A DNA stretch of 64,000 bases from Candidatus Krumholzibacteriota bacterium (GCA_024275485.1 JAJRZA010000067.1:45954-109953), one strand, 5' to 3'. Counted from the first letter of the stretch, positions 30,037-41,375 are shown. Numbers and translations: made by a program. The notes: a model not told the origin generated them from the sequence alone.

Positions 30037-31758
30037 TCAGACCATCTCACCGTAACCCTTGAGCTTCCGGCTGCGACTCGGGTGCCGCAGCTTGCGCAAG
30101 GCCTTGGCTTCTATCTGCCGCACACGCTCGCGTGTCACTTTAAAAATTGTGCCAACTTCTTCGAGGGTTCGCGGAGTGCCGTCTCCCAGTCCGAAGCGCA
30201 GGCGAATGACCTTTTCCTCGCGCCGGGTCAAAGTGCTGAGAACCCGCTGCATCTGATCCTTCAGCATGCTGTGAGCTGCCAGACGTGCGGGCGAAGGGGC
30301 GTTGTCGTCTTCTATGAAATCGCTGAGGTTGCTGTCTTCCTCTTCACCAATGGGCCGGTCCAGGCTGACCGGTTCCATACTGGCCTGCAAAACACCCTGA
30401 ACTTTTTCGATGGGCATTTCCAGGAACACGGCAATTTCTTCGGGTTTGGGATCGCGTCCCAATTCTTGCAGCAACTGGCGATTGGCGCGATTCACCTTGT
30501 TGATGGCCTCTATCATATGCACTGGCACACGAATGGTGCGAGCCTGATCGGCAATGGCCCGGGTGATGGCCTGACGAATCCACCAGGTGGCATAGGTGGA
30601 AAATTTGTATCCCTTGCGGTAATCGAATTTCTCGACGGCGCGCATCAACCCACTGTTTCCTTCCTGGATCAGGTCCAGGAATTCCAGCCCACGGTTGGTG
30701 TAGCGCTTGGCGATGCTGATCACCAACCGAACATTTGCCTCGATCATTTCCCGCTGGGCTGTTTCAACCTGCTGGCGGCCCATTTTGATGTCGGTGCCGA
30801 TGTGGCGGATTCTCGAATCGTCCAGTCCCAGTTCCCGCTCAATATCCTGAACCCGTTTGCGCAGGGTTTTGATTTGCCGATGGGCCTCACGGATGGCCTC
30901 AGCGTTGCCCGCTCCCTTGACTCGTCCTTTCAGGGCCGTGGCCATCTCGCCAAACGGCAACCGAACACCCTCTTCGATGGTGGTGATGCGGGCCTGCAGG
31001 TCGTCCACCTTGTTGGCCACCAGCATGAGTTTGTTGGCCAATCGCTCGATCTGGGCCGGAGCCAGGTGCATGTCCATAAAATTTTCGAGTATTTTTTTGT
31101 CCCGCCCATCGATCATCTTAGTCAAAACCGTGATCCTGGCCTGGTCGGTGCAAGAAGACAGCTCACTCCTCTTGGCTGCCATTTCAGATTGCAGTTTCTC
31201 GATCTTGTCGAGAGTGCGAAGGATGCGCTTGCCCTCTTTTTTGGCGGACAGGTGCACGTTCCAGGTGCTGGTATCGGCCTTGACGACTTCATCCACATGG
31301 ATGGCGTCGTTCAGCAAATGATTGGCCGTCTGCCTGAGCTCACCCATGGCATGAGTGCTGCGCATGGTCGCCACGATGATGGCGATCATGCCGTCTTCCA
31401 TTCGCCTGGCCAGCTTCACTTCGCCCTGGCGAGTGAGCAGGGGAACCCGCCCCATCTCCCGCAGGTACATGCGCACCGGATCATCATACTTGACGTTGTT
31501 GCGGGTGACCTTTTTTACGGTCGCGGCCTTCTTTTTGGCCTTGTTTTTGCGACGCGAAAGCTTCGACTTGGCTTCAGACTCCGAATCGAAATAATCGATC
31601 TGAAGTTCACCCAGTTTTTCGTAGATACGATCGATCAGGTCGACGTCGGTTTCGTCGCCCAGCAAATCGTTGATCTGATTGTGAAGAATGTATCCGCCCC
31701 TTGCCGTGGCTTTTTTGCGGATATTTTCGATGAGTCCGTCAAATTGAGTTTTATCCAT
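30037..31758 (-). CDS. rpoD: Primary RNA polymerase sigma factor (sigma-70)
   Basis: [13 protein letters not shown] (region 1.1), [23 protein letters not shown]-like region 2, [62 protein letters not shown]. Confidence 0.97.
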   Translation of the reverse strand: MDKTQFDGLIENIRKKATARGGYILHNQINDLLGDETDVDLIDRIYEKLGELQIDYFDSESEAKSKLSRRKNKAKKKAATVKKVTRNNVKYDDPVRMYLREMGRVPLLTRQGEVKLARRMEDGMIAIIVATMRSTHAMGELRQTANHLLNDAIHVDEVVKADTSTWNVHLSAKKEGKRILRTLDKIEKLQSEMAAKRSELSSCTDQARITVLTKMIDGRDKKILENFMDMHLAPAQIERLANKLMLVANKVDDLQARITTIEEGVRLPFGEMATALKGRVKGAGNAEAIREAHRQIKTLRKRVQDIERELGLDDSRIRHIGTDIKMGRQQVETAQREMIEANVRLVISIAKRYTNRGLEFLDLIQEGNSGLMRAVEKFDYRKGYKFSTYATWWIRQAITRAIADQARTIRVPVHMIEAINKVNRANRQLLQELGRDPKPEEIAVFLEMPIEKVQGVLQASMEPVSLDRPIGEEEDSNLSDFIEDDNAPSPARLAAHSMLKDQMQRVLSTLTRREEKVIRLRFGLGDGTPRTLEEVGTIFKVTRERVRQIEAKALRKLRHPSRSRKLKGYGEMV

Positions 31759-31886
31759 ACGCGAGTGATTCTCCCGTGGGCACTGCTAAAATCACCGGCC
31801 GTCAATGTCCGCTGTGCGCCAGCTGGACCGCAGCCGGTCACCTCTTTCGAACGGGGCCCCCCCGTTTCCGGTACTTCCCGTGTCGA

Positions 31887-33737
31887 TCAGCCACGACGAG
31901 ACTTGTGTCCCTGTCTAAGCCGTCCGAGGCAATCCGTGATGACTTGGGCAAAATCTGTGTTGGGTGGCAGGCTCCCTCTGTCTAGCAATTGGCTAATGAA
32001 AGTCCTATACTCCCGATCACCTTCGGTGTTCCATCGATCCTGGATAAATTCCAGGGGTGTCGGCGCATCCGGTCCGGCAGCCGAAGCCGCCCAGGCGGAA
32101 AGTTCATCGGCAAGCAATGAAGCACCATCTAGCAAAAAAGGCAAGTCGGCACGGTCCTGAACAAAACGCAGAGCCGCCTTACCTGACTCGTCGGCCAGGA
32201 TGGCCGTGAACATCTGGGACTCGACTTGGTCAACTTTGACCAGCCCCATAACCCGCCTGACCCGAGGTGCCGCCCCCTGGCTCAAGGGCCTTCCACCGGG
32301 TCCAGCGGCAGGTCTATCGGCACCGGATTTGCGCTCATCACCATAATATGCGAGCTCTTGTCCGACAGGGGGTTCATCTGATGTCGGGTCCCATGAAGGA
32401 GGTCCTGTTTGCAGATTTCCCTGCCTTTTTCCGGGTTCTTCCCTTATTTCAAGCTTTTCCATGCTTTCGCGCAGAAGATCCACAGGCATCTCAAATATGT
32501 CGGAAGCCTCCTGAAGCACATAGGCTCGACGCAAACTGTCGGGAATACCGGAGATGGTCCCGAGAGCTTGCCGCAGGGCTCGTTCGGTCACTTCCCTGTC
32601 GCCACCTTTGCCGTCGGCCAGACCTTTCAAGAACGGGATGTAGCCCTCTGCCTGGTTTAAGGCTTCAAACATGGCGTCGACCCCCGTGTCGATGACCAGA
32701 CTGGCGGGATCCTCCCCTGCCGGAAGGGAAACAATCTTCGGCTCGAGCCCATTCTTCAAAGCCACATCGGCCGATCGAACAGCGGCTTTGAGTCCAGCCT
32801 TGTCACCATCAAAAACCAACAGGACATTCTGCGCCCCCCGCCGTATAAGCTTGGCCTGCTCCACCGTGAAAGCCGTGCCGCAGGTGGCCACCACATTGGT
32901 GATGCCCACCTGCGCCAGGGCAATCACATCAAGATATCCTTCCACCAGGATTGCTGTTTTCTCACGGGCGATGGGCATGCGTGAAGAATCAAAACCGTAT
33001 AGCAATTTGCTCTTGGAAAAATAGGTGCTGTCGGCCGAGTTCAGGTATTTGGGCTCACCCTTACCGACGATGCGCGCGCCGAAGCCAACCACCTGCCGGG
33101 AGATGCTGCGGATGGGAAAGATGATCCGGTTGCGAAAATAGGCATAGCTGCCGGGACGGTCGGCTTGTTTGCTCTCTCTGAGCAAGTCCGACCGGTGGGC
33201 CAATTCACTGTCCACTCCACTTTGGGCCAGATTGTTTTCCAGCCACCCAGGCAGTCCCGGGGCCCATCCCACATCAAACTCGCGCAAAACCTTTTCGCCG
33301 AAGCCTCGATTTTTCAGGTACTCCAGAGCCTGGGCGCCATGATCGGGATCGACCAGGGCCTCGACCCAGAGTTTGGTGGCCGCCTCGTTGGCACGATGAA
33401 AGCTGCGCCGTTCGCCTTCGCTCTCTTCATCGGCCAAATAGCTGGACAAGTCGATGTTCAACGGCCGGGCCAGGACTTCGATGGCTTCGGGAAAGCTGAG
33501 ACCTTCAATTTCCATGATGAAGGAGATGGCGTCGCCCCCCGTCCCGCAACCAAAACAATGGTAGCGACCGCGCGAGGGAGTGACGATAAAGCTGGGGGTC
33601 TTCTCTTTATGAAACGGACACAGGCCCTTGAAGACGGCACCGGCCGGCTTGAGGGTGACGTGCTGGCGCACCACCTCGCCGATGTCGGTCTCATCCTTGA
33701 TGCGGGCGATGATGTCCGAGGAGAAAGATGGTGTCAT
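31887..33737 (-). CDS. dnaG: DNA primase
   Basis: CPFHKEKTPSFIVTPSRGRYHCFGCGTGGD zinc finger; EGYLDVIALAQVGITNVVATCGTAFT; FDGDKAG. Confidence 0.96.
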   Translation of the reverse strand: MTPSFSSDIIARIKDETDIGEVVRQHVTLKPAGAVFKGLCPFHKEKTPSFIVTPSRGRYHCFGCGTGGDAISFIMEIEGLSFPEAIEVLARPLNIDLSSYLADEESEGERRSFHRANEAATKLWVEALVDPDHGAQALEYLKNRGFGEKVLREFDVGWAPGLPGWLENNLAQSGVDSELAHRSDLLRESKQADRPGSYAYFRNRIIFPIRSISRQVVGFGARIVGKGEPKYLNSADSTYFSKSKLLYGFDSSRMPIAREKTAILVEGYLDVIALAQVGITNVVATCGTAFTVEQAKLIRRGAQNVLLVFDGDKAGLKAAVRSADVALKNGLEPKIVSLPAGEDPASLVIDTGVDAMFEALNQAEGYIPFLKGLADGKGGDREVTERALRQALGTISGIPDSLRRAYVLQEASDIFEMPVDLLRESMEKLEIREEPGKRQGNLQTGPPSWDPTSDEPPVGQELAYYGDERKSGADRPAAGPGGRPLSQGAAPRVRRVMGLVKVDQVESQMFTAILADESGKAALRFVQDRADLPFLLDGASLLADELSAWAASAAGPDAPTPLEFIQDRWNTEGDREYRTFISQLLDRGSLPPNTDFAQVITDCLGRLRQGHKSRRG

Positions 33738-33786
33738 AATACGGGCAGCCTGGGTTGAGTCCTGGGGTCCGGCCTATGGAAGAAGA

Positions 33787-33815
33787 TAATACTATGAGGA
33801 CAGGTTTGACAAATC
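33787..33815 (-). promoter_or_regulatory. Candidate promoter upstream of dnaG-rpoD
   Basis: Minus strand TTGTCA followed about 15-17 nt later by TATTAT/TTATCT. Confidence 0.35.
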
Positions 33816-33911
33816 GGGTCCCCCGGAAGGATCGTACCACCAATTCCAGACCTTCCACCCAAATCCATATTCACTATTGTCCTTAGTGCCCAGGAACAAC
33901 CATGCAAACCA

Positions 33912-36413
33912 CTATCCCTTCAAAACAATCCTGGTAGCCCCAGCTCCCCCACGCCCCTGCCCAGCCTCTCCAAAAGATTCAATCCGTGAATCCTTCTTCA
34001 TCTGCGTGTACAAATAATCCCGCAATCGTCCGGTGCCAAAACCATGAATCACCGTCACCACATCCAGACCCGCGGGAATGGCCCGGTCGATCATGCGATC
34101 CAAACGCTCCCAGCCGTCGGCTCCTGTCTCCCCACGAAGGTCCAGTTCATGGCTGGCTTTGGGGGCTTCCCCCTGCCAAGACCAATTGCCTCCCTGGGTA
34201 TGAGCCACATCATCGTCGGCAACGGACTCCTCACCAGCTCCCACATCCTCAATGCTGACCACCGGTCCAACTAGAATTTCCCGCCCATCTTCAGTCAAAG
34301 GAACCACAGCCTCACGTCCCAGCGTAAGCCGCATCCCCTCGGCGCTGGCGGAAATCCTGCCGCCACGAACTTCAGTCACCCGACCCGACATTCCCAGATG
34401 AGGAATCCGCACCCTCATGCCCACCTCAAGTTCCACATCGGGATTATGGGACGCAGCCGACTCACCATCGTCCACCCGGTCACGAATTTTCCGGCCCACA
34501 TCATCCAGTTGATTACGCGCAGCCTTGACCACGCGCTTGCCTGCCTGATCGGCCTTAATTTCCCGCACAGCCGCCTCGATGACGCGGCGCCCCTCGCGCA
34601 TCAATTCTTCCCCACCACGCCTGGTTTCTTCCAAAACTGATTTACGCTCTTTTTTCAACCCCTTGAGACGTTCCTCCAGTTCGGCATCGAGGGCTTTCTG
34701 TTTTTCCAGTGCAAGATGCATTTCATGCTGTTCATGGGCCAGCTCGCCTGCTCGACGATCCAAATCGCTGAGCAGTTTTTCGATTTGAACCCGTTCTTCG
34801 CCCGCCATTTCCCGGGCCCGGTCCAGAAGGTCCAAGGGCAGTCCCATGCGAGCGGCAATATCGAAAGCATGGCTGGTGCCCGGATCACCCACCCGAAAGG
34901 TGTACAACGGCAGCAGATCTTTTTCGTTGTAATCCATGGCCGCGTTCACCATTTGCGCATGGTCGTGTACCGCGGATTTCAACAACCCGAAGTGGGTACT
35001 GGCCAGGACCTGCGATCCTTGTTCGATGAGCCGTTCCAGCACGGCAAAAGCCAGGGCGGTGCCTTCGTGGGGGTCGGTGCCGCTACCGATTTCATCACAC
35101 AATATCAGGGTATCGGGCCCGGCATCCTGCAAAAAACGACTCAATTGGCCCAGGTGGGCCGAAAAACTGCTCAGGGCTTCGGCGATGGACTGGTCATCGC
35201 CAAGATCAACCAGCAACTGGGTCACCAAAGGCAATCGTGTATCCTGACGACCAGGAACATCCCAACCGCATTGGGCCAGAAGACAAAACACCCCCACTGT
35301 TTTCAGGGCCACCGATTTTCCACCCGCGTTGGGACCGCTGATCACCAGGGCCTTGCCTTCGGGCGGAACTTCCAGTTCCAGCGGAACCACTTTGGGGAGT
35401 CCCGCAGCAAGATCGCCTTCACCCAAAGCTTCCATCAGCAAAGGATGACGCCCACCGGCAACGCGAATACTGGCGCCCTTTTCCAAATGCGGACGTTGGC
35501 CCCTGACCTGCAAACTCCAAAGCAGATGGGCGCGCACTTCATCCATCAACAGCATCACCGCGGCTGCCTCGAGCATGGCCTCGGAAGCCAATTCAACGGC
35601 CCGGTTCAATTCGAAAAGGATGCGCGCCTCTTCGGCTGCGATATTCAGGCGGGTTTCGGTCAGCTCATTGCTGAGGCGCACCACGCTGGCCGGCTCCACA
35701 AACAGGGTTGCCCCGGTTGCGGATCGGTCGTGAACGATGCCGTCGACTCTCGAGCTATCACCCGACCGCATGGGCAGGCAGAACCGATCCCCGCGCAGGG
35801 TGACTTCGTTGCCGGTGGTCCAGCCCTTGGCACGGGCGGCACCCATAGCCAGGTTCATTTCCTGACGAACGACCCGCTCCTGGCCGGCCACCGCCTTGCG
35901 CAGGCGGGCCAACAACGGGCTGGCTGCGTCGACAATGTAACCATCGCGATCAAGAGCCCGGCGAATGGCGCCACTGACTCCGCTGAATGTACTCATCTGG
36001 ACCGCAGCCTCACCCCACAGGGGACAGCTGATGCGGGCCGCCAAAAAATAATCGCGCAGGGAGTCCAGATGTTCGGCAACGGTGGCCAGATGAACCAGGT
36101 CTGCACCCTCGTAGCGCACCGGGGCCGCCATCTCCAAGAGGGCCAGGCCATCTGACAGGTCCAACAACGGGGGCCACTGTCCCGATTGTCCGGACGGACG
36201 CAATTCGTCCGACAGGGCATGCTGAAATCCGATGGGACCTGATGAAACAAAAGGCTGGCGGGAAATGACGGACTCTGTAGCGCGACGGTTGCGGCAATGC
36301 CGGGCTATCTGGGCAGTGATGGCTGGCCATTCAAGCAAATGCGAAGCCCTCGGCGACAGCATGCCGGCGGCGGCGGCGCGATCATTGGCGATTCGTTGCA
36401 GGATTTCAATCAT
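33912..36413 (-). CDS. mutS2: Endonuclease MutS2
   Basis: ISGPNAGGKSVALKTVG Walker A, LCDEIGSGTDPHEGTALAFAVLE, C-terminal Smr domain ELDLRGETG...VTVIHGFGTGRLRDYL. Confidence 0.95.
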   Translation of the reverse strand: MIEILQRIANDRAAAAGMLSPRASHLLEWPAITAQIARHCRNRRATESVISRQPFVSSGPIGFQHALSDELRPSGQSGQWPPLLDLSDGLALLEMAAPVRYEGADLVHLATVAEHLDSLRDYFLAARISCPLWGEAAVQMSTFSGVSGAIRRALDRDGYIVDAASPLLARLRKAVAGQERVVRQEMNLAMGAARAKGWTTGNEVTLRGDRFCLPMRSGDSSRVDGIVHDRSATGATLFVEPASVVRLSNELTETRLNIAAEEARILFELNRAVELASEAMLEAAAVMLLMDEVRAHLLWSLQVRGQRPHLEKGASIRVAGGRHPLLMEALGEGDLAAGLPKVVPLELEVPPEGKALVISGPNAGGKSVALKTVGVFCLLAQCGWDVPGRQDTRLPLVTQLLVDLGDDQSIAEALSSFSAHLGQLSRFLQDAGPDTLILCDEIGSGTDPHEGTALAFAVLERLIEQGSQVLASTHFGLLKSAVHDHAQMVNAAMDYNEKDLLPLYTFRVGDPGTSHAFDIAARMGLPLDLLDRAREMAGEERVQIEKLLSDLDRRAGELAHEQHEMHLALEKQKALDAELEERLKGLKKERKSVLEETRRGGEELMREGRRVIEAAVREIKADQAGKRVVKAARNQLDDVGRKIRDRVDDGESAASHNPDVELEVGMRVRIPHLGMSGRVTEVRGGRISASAEGMRLTLGREAVVPLTEDGREILVGPVVSIEDVGAGEESVADDDVAHTQGGNWSWQGEAPKASHELDLRGETGADGWERLDRMIDRAIPAGLDVVTVIHGFGTGRLRDYLYTQMKKDSRIESFGEAGQGRGGAGATRIVLKG

Positions 36414-36426
36414 GGTTCAATAAAAC

Positions 36427-37014
36427 TCACTGCTTCAAAGCTTCTCGGGCAGCTTTCTTGGCTTTTTCAGTGGCTTTGTCGGCGGCGTCTTCGGTCTCTT
36501 CCAAAACCCGCCTCCACAGTTCGTCAACATTTTGTCCACCGAGCTTGCGTGCAGTTTGGTAAAAGTTGGGAGCCGCATAATAAATGAACTCTCCCAGCGG
36601 CGAATCGCTGTATTCGGACTGAACGGATTTCCCGCCGGGCACATGGCTTATGGCCAACAGAACAACACTGGCAACCAGGACTCCGAGGGCAATGCCAACC
36701 AATGCTCCTCCAATCTTGTCCAACCAGCCAACAATCGTCAGACGAATCAGTTTGGACAACAACGTGGCCAGCAACCGGCTCAGCAAAAGCCCAGCAAAGA
36801 AGAGGGCCGCCCAGGAGATCAAGAGGGCCGGTCCTTCGGGAATACCTGTTTGTTCCATCATCCAGGGATTGACCACCGAGGCAAAACGAGCCGTCAAAAT
36901 CAGGGTGACGAACACCCCCAAAATTTCGAGGACTCTTTTGACCACCCCATCGCGATAACCCATGATGCCGAAAAAGGCAATGATGGGCAAGGCAATGACC
37001 ACTGCCAGATCCAT
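36427..37014 (-). CDS. CvpA-family membrane protein
   Basis: Four TM segments, DLAVVIALPIIAFFGIMGYRDGVVKRVLEILG; adjacent to mutS2. Confidence 0.82.
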   Translation of the reverse strand: MDLAVVIALPIIAFFGIMGYRDGVVKRVLEILGVFVTLILTARFASVVNPWMMEQTGIPEGPALLISWAALFFAGLLLSRLLATLLSKLIRLTIVGWLDKIGGALVGIALGVLVASVVLLAISHVPGGKSVQSEYSDSPLGEFIYYAAPNFYQTARKLGGQNVDELWRRVLEETEDAADKATEKAKKAAREALKQ

Positions 37015-37017
37015 GAT

Positions 37018-37473
37018 TTACCCCATCAAGATTTTCTTCACCAAGGCACTGACCTTACCGCCATCGGCCCGGCCCGCGGTTTTGGACAGCACCAGCTTCA
37101 TCACCTTGCCCATGTCCTGGGGACCGTCGGCACCGGCTTCCTCCACGGCAGCGCGCACGATCTTCTCCAGATCCTCCTGGCTCATTTCCGCAGGCAAAAA
37201 CTCGGAGACTATTTTGAGTTCGGTTTTGGCTACCGCGCAGAGATCATCCCGGCCGCCTTCGCCGTAGCTCTTGATTTGGTCTTTCACTTTGCGGGCATAG
37301 GATGAAAGTATCTTCACCACATCGGCATCCTCAATTTCGCGGCGTTCATCCACCTCAACCTGTTTGACGGCAGCCTGCATCATGCGCAGCACACCAAGAC
37401 GGTCTTTGTCCTTGGCTTTCATGGCGGTGATGATGTCAGCTTTCAGACGTCCCGCAAGTACGCTCTGGACCAT
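37018..37473 (-). CDS. yqeY: GatB/YqeY domain protein
   Basis: LKADIITAMKAKDKDRLGVLRMMQAAVKQ...FLPAEMSQEDLEKIV...GADGPQDMGKVMKLVL...GRADGGKVSALVKKIL. Confidence 0.93.
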   Translation of the reverse strand: MVQSVLAGRLKADIITAMKAKDKDRLGVLRMMQAAVKQVEVDERREIEDADVVKILSSYARKVKDQIKSYGEGGRDDLCAVAKTELKIVSEFLPAEMSQEDLEKIVRAAVEEAGADGPQDMGKVMKLVLSKTAGRADGGKVSALVKKILMG

Positions 37474-37596
37474 GATATTCCCCTTTCCCGGAAACGGATG
37501 CCCCGGCTCACCGAAGCGACCTTATGTTTGCAATCCATCAAATACGAGCTGAGTTGGTCTGTCAACCTCGGGGAGGTCTCCGGGGGGAAAAATATT

Positions 37597-38370
37597 CTAA
37601 TTCGGACCGGACCAGATCTGCCTCATCCCCTGCAACCCCGCCAAGGAGGCCGCCGCTGCCGTCTCCGCGCGCAAGATGTGGGGGCCGAGGGTGATGGGCT
37701 GCAATCCCAGCTCGAGAAAATTCTCCACCTCGGCTTCCGTCCAGCCACCCTCGGGCCCGATCAAGGCGGTCAGATGTTCCGGTAATACATCCGGGACCTG
37801 CGCTGCCAATTCCACCAGGGAGAGGGGTTTTCCCTTCAACCCGATTTCTTCGGGGATGGAACCGAACACCGTCAATCCGGGTGGCCGTTGCGCCAGAAAA
37901 TCCCCCAGCAGGACCGGTTCAGACAACTCCGGCAGATACGACCGCCCACACTGTTTGATCGCCGATCGCATGATCGTCCGCCAGCGTTTGGATTTGTGAC
38001 TGCCAGGCTCCAGAACCCCGTTCTCGGTCAACAGGGGCACTATGCGATGCACTCCCAGTTCCACCGCCTTCTCGAAGGCCCACTCCAGACGTTTGGCCTT
38101 TACCACGGCAATGGCCAGCACCAAAAGCGGCGCGGTAAATTCGTCATCATCACGTTGTACGGAAATAATTTCCAAAGTTGCCTGGCGGCGGTCACGTTTC
38201 ACCAGGCGGGCGGCATATCGGTTCCCCCGCCCATCGGTGAGCACAACATTCTGCTCCCGTCCGCCACGCAACACCGTGCCGAGATGGTGACTTTCTTCCT
38301 TGTCCAGAGTGACTGTGTCCCCTGGCGCCGGGACCATCCCAGGTTCGGTTTCAAGAAAAAAGTGACGCAC
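37597..38370 (-). CDS. rsmE: 16S rRNA (uracil1498-N3)-methyltransferase
   Basis: AVVKAKRLEWAFEKAVELGVHRIVPL, RSAIKQCGRSYLPEL, ALIGPEGGWTEAEVENF, LGPHILRAETAAAASLA. Confidence 0.94.
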   Translation of the reverse strand: MRHFFLETEPGMVPAPGDTVTLDKEESHHLGTVLRGGREQNVVLTDGRGNRYAARLVKRDRRQATLEIISVQRDDDEFTAPLLVLAIAVVKAKRLEWAFEKAVELGVHRIVPLLTENGVLEPGSHKSKRWRTIMRSAIKQCGRSYLPELSEPVLLGDFLAQRPPGLTVFGSIPEEIGLKGKPLSLVELAAQVPDVLPEHLTALIGPEGGWTEAEVENFLELGLQPITLGPHILRAETAAAASLAGLQGMRQIWSGPN

Positions 38371-38405
38371 ATGATCTCCCGGCTCATCAGTCGTTGAGGA
38401 ATCAA

Positions 38406-39542
38406 TCAGTCGTAAAGATGACGGCCGGGCGCAGGAATCCGCTTGGCCAAATCCTCACGCACTTCTTCCAGTTTGGCCTGGACATTCTTGTCCAGCTTGT
38501 CAGGAGTCCAGGCCAGCACCCGTACCAGCTGGTCGCCGGTGCCTGGACGATTCACGTGGGTGATGCCTTTGCCGCGCATGCGGAACACCTTGTGCGACTG
38601 GGTGCCGGCAGGGATTTTCAAAGCCACCTTGCCGGCCAGGGTCGGCACCTCCACCTTGGTGCCCAACATCAAATCCACGGGAGAAACGGGAACATCAATG
38701 AGCAGGTCGTCACCATGACGCACAAAAATTTCATTTTCCTCCACATCGAAGACCACACGCAAATGACCTGAAGCAGCACCCTGGACACCATGATCGCCTT
38801 TGCCCTGCATCTCCATGTAATTACCAGTACTGACGCCGGCGGGTACCTTCACTTCCAGCAGTTCTTCACCGCGCACCGTGCCGCTGCCCCGGCAGTTTCC
38901 GCAGGGATTGCTGACGGTCCGACCCTGGCCCTGGCATTTCGGGCAGGCCACTTCGGTCATCATCTGACCGAGCAGGGATTGACGCACCTGACGCACCCTG
39001 CCCATCCCGTTGCACTGGCTACAAGTCACGGGTTTACTGCCAGGGGCGGCACCGTCTCCATGGCAGGTACCACAAACTACCTGTTTGTTCACTTTGAGTT
39101 TTTTGGTCACGCCTCGGGCCGCGTCGGCCAGGGAAATTTTCAGGGTGATTTGCAGATCCCGGCCACGTTGCTGGGCACCACGCCCACCTCCACCGAACAT
39201 ATCGCCAAAGCCACCACCAGCGCCGCCCATACCGAAGTTTCGTAGAAAAGACTCCAGGGCGTCGTTCAGATCTACATTGAAGCCTCCGCCTCCATAACCA
39301 CCACCATAGCCACCGCCTTCAGGAGCATGACCGAACTGATCGTATTGGCTGCGTTTTTTCTCATCCTTGAGTACTTCGTAGGCTTCAGTCGCCTCGCGAA
39401 ACCGTTCCGCTGCGCTCTCGTCATCGGGATTCTTGTCCGGGTGGTGTTTGATCGCAAGCTTGCGGTAGGCTTTTTTGATTTCACTGACGGAGGCACCCTT
39501 TTGGATGCCCAAAACCTGGTAATAATCCCTTTTCGCGCTCAT
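38406..39542 (-). CDS. dnaJ: Chaperone DnaJ
   Basis: J domain [34 protein letters not shown]; four CxxCxGxG motifs. Confidence 0.97.
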   Translation of the reverse strand: MSAKRDYYQVLGIQKGASVSEIKKAYRKLAIKHHPDKNPDDESAAERFREATEAYEVLKDEKKRSQYDQFGHAPEGGGYGGGYGGGGFNVDLNDALESFLRNFGMGGAGGGFGDMFGGGGRGAQQRGRDLQITLKISLADAARGVTKKLKVNKQVVCGTCHGDGAAPGSKPVTCSQCNGMGRVRQVRQSLLGQMMTEVACPKCQGQGRTVSNPCGNCRGSGTVRGEELLEVKVPAGVSTGNYMEMQGKGDHGVQGAASGHLRVVFDVEENEIFVRHGDDLLIDVPVSPVDLMLGTKVEVPTLAGKVALKIPAGTQSHKVFRMRGKGITHVNRPGTGDQLVRVLAWTPDKLDKNVQAKLEEVREDLAKRIPAPGRHLYD

Positions 39543-39585
39543 TGATGCCTCTTGTCCTGGTTACTTCATGTCCTGGTTGGCCAGG

Positions 39586-40224
39586 TCAACTTGAAACGAT
39601 GACCCGTGCGGGCCGCAACACCATGTCTCCGTACTTGAACCCCTGTTGGACCACTTCGATGACCACCCCAGCTTCCACGCCTTCACGCGGCAGTTGGCCC
39701 ACGGCTTCGTGCATGGCAGGGTCAAACTCACAATCGGCGGCTTCAATTTTTATTGCACCACGATCCTTCAGGGCGCCCTGGAATTTTTGGAAGATCAACT
39801 CCACACCCTCGCGCAAACCGCCGGCTTCGAGCTCATCATCGGACCTGTTCATCGACTCCAGAGCCCGCTCGAAGTTGTCGTAGACGTCAAGAAAGGCGCG
39901 AAGTGTTTCGGCCTGGGCAAAACGTCGGGCGTCGCCAACTTCCTTGCGCGAGCGTTTGCGCACATTGTCGGTTTCAGCCACGGCGCGCATCCACTTGTCG
40001 TGGAAGACGTCCCGTTCGAGGGTGAGTTGTTCTTCGGGGCTGAGTTCGGGTTCTTGTTCATTGGCTGAATCATCGGGTGAAGACGCATCCTGCTCCGATT
40101 CAGCAGAGACGCCCCCATTCACGGTTTCCTCCACAGCTTCATCATTCCCGGGATCAATTGCAGGATCAATTGCGGATTCACTCCTGGACTCGCCGACCTT
40201 TTCTTTCTTGCTCCGTTTGCTCAT
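39586..40224 (-). CDS. grpE: Nucleotide exchange factor GrpE
   Basis: KWMRAVAETDNVRKRSRKEV...FLDVYDNFERAL...DPAMHEAVGQLP...VVQQGFKYGDMVLRPARVIVS. Confidence 0.95.
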   Translation of the reverse strand: MSKRSKKEKVGESRSESAIDPAIDPGNDEAVEETVNGGVSAESEQDASSPDDSANEQEPELSPEEQLTLERDVFHDKWMRAVAETDNVRKRSRKEVGDARRFAQAETLRAFLDVYDNFERALESMNRSDDELEAGGLREGVELIFQKFQGALKDRGAIKIEAADCEFDPAMHEAVGQLPREGVEAGVVIEVVQQGFKYGDMVLRPARVIVSS

Positions 40225-40247
40225 TTCTTCCGTGCCTTCCTATGGGT

Positions 40248-41297
40248 TCACCGGGTGATGCTCATCACCTGTTGCATTGCGTCAATACCGTAAAATGCTT
40301 GCTGATACCACATTCGCCTTGGCCCAAGCACGCCCAGCAATCCCTGGCGGCCGTCAAGATCAAACCGTCCCGTAAGCATGCTGAATTGCCGTAGCTCATC
40401 AAGGGGATTTTCCTGACCAATCCATACCCCAACCGAACCATGGGTCACTCCATCAAGTTGATCCATGGCCAAACGAATGGCTGCAGGTGATTCAATAAAA
40501 CGCAGCAGGGCTTTCAATGGTTCGGGCTGGCCAAACTCGGGCTCACCCAAAATATTGGCAACACCTTCGAGCTGCACTTCCGGCTGATCCGCATCGCGGA
40601 ACAGCTCCTTGCCCTGTTTGACAATGGTTTCTGCGCACCGGGTCACCGGATTGCACACCAGATCCACAGTTTCGAGAACTCCGTCGCGAATTTCTTCAAC
40701 GGTTCGTCCGGCAACCCGTTGGCTGATCAACCGGGCAGCCTGTTCAATGACCGAATCGGTCTGGGGTTCAGGCAACTGTACCATACCGGTGTGTACCTGA
40801 CTGTTGTCCAAAATCACCACCATCAGGACCCGGGTTGATGATCGGGGATAAAGCTCCATCCTCTGGGCCCGCACCTGATCGAGAGAAGGTCCCACGATGA
40901 TGCTGATGTTACTGGTCAATCGGCTCAACAACCGAGCCAAAATCCCAATGCGATCCGGGTGACCCTGGGCACGCTGCAGGTCCAGGCGAACCTCCTGTCG
41001 AATTTCCTCTGGAATCACCCGGGTTCGCAGGGCCCAGCCAGTGCGCAATCGGTCCACGTAGAGACGATAACCCGCGTCGGTGGGCAAACGCCCGGACGAG
41101 GTATGGGGTTGCTCCAGATACCCTTCATCCTCCAGCTTTTTCATCACCTGGCGGATGGTTGCTGAACTCACCGCCGAACTCACCGCCGTGGTCAGAAATC
41201 GTTCGACCAGACCCGAGCTGACCGCCCGTCCCGTTTCGATATTCAGTCGCACAACGGCGTCAAGGATTTCGAGTGATCTCGTATCGATGGTTTTCAT
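40248..41297 (-). CDS. hrcA: Heat-inducible transcription repressor HrcA
   Basis: RSLEILDAVVRLNIETGRAVSS...SSATIRQVMKKLEDEGYLEQPHTSSGRLPTDAGYRLYVD; IGQENPLDELRQFSMLTGRFDLDGRQGLLGVLGPRRMWY. Confidence 0.95.
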   Translation of the reverse strand: MKTIDTRSLEILDAVVRLNIETGRAVSSGLVERFLTTAVSSAVSSATIRQVMKKLEDEGYLEQPHTSSGRLPTDAGYRLYVDRLRTGWALRTRVIPEEIRQEVRLDLQRAQGHPDRIGILARLLSRLTSNISIIVGPSLDQVRAQRMELYPRSSTRVLMVVILDNSQVHTGMVQLPEPQTDSVIEQAARLISQRVAGRTVEEIRDGVLETVDLVCNPVTRCAETIVKQGKELFRDADQPEVQLEGVANILGEPEFGQPEPLKALLRFIESPAAIRLAMDQLDGVTHGSVGVWIGQENPLDELRQFSMLTGRFDLDGRQGLLGVLGPRRMWYQQAFYGIDAMQQVMSITR

Positions 41298-41332
41298 GAT
41301 CCATACTGGTCCGAAGATCCGGGTTCAAGAGC

Positions 41333-41354
41333 AAAAACAAGGCTTCCTGCCTTG
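41333..41354 (-). terminator. Rho-independent terminator after hemW
   Basis: CAAGGC-AGGAA-GCCTTG-TTTTT on the minus strand. Confidence 0.7.
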
Positions 41355-41375
41355 GCAAGGGCGAAAATAAGGTAA

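Noticed and set aside
29992-32160. 722-aa plus-strand ORF
   Set aside because: Antisense to rpoD and the dnaG 3' end, spans a tRNA-proximal region, no recognisable domains.
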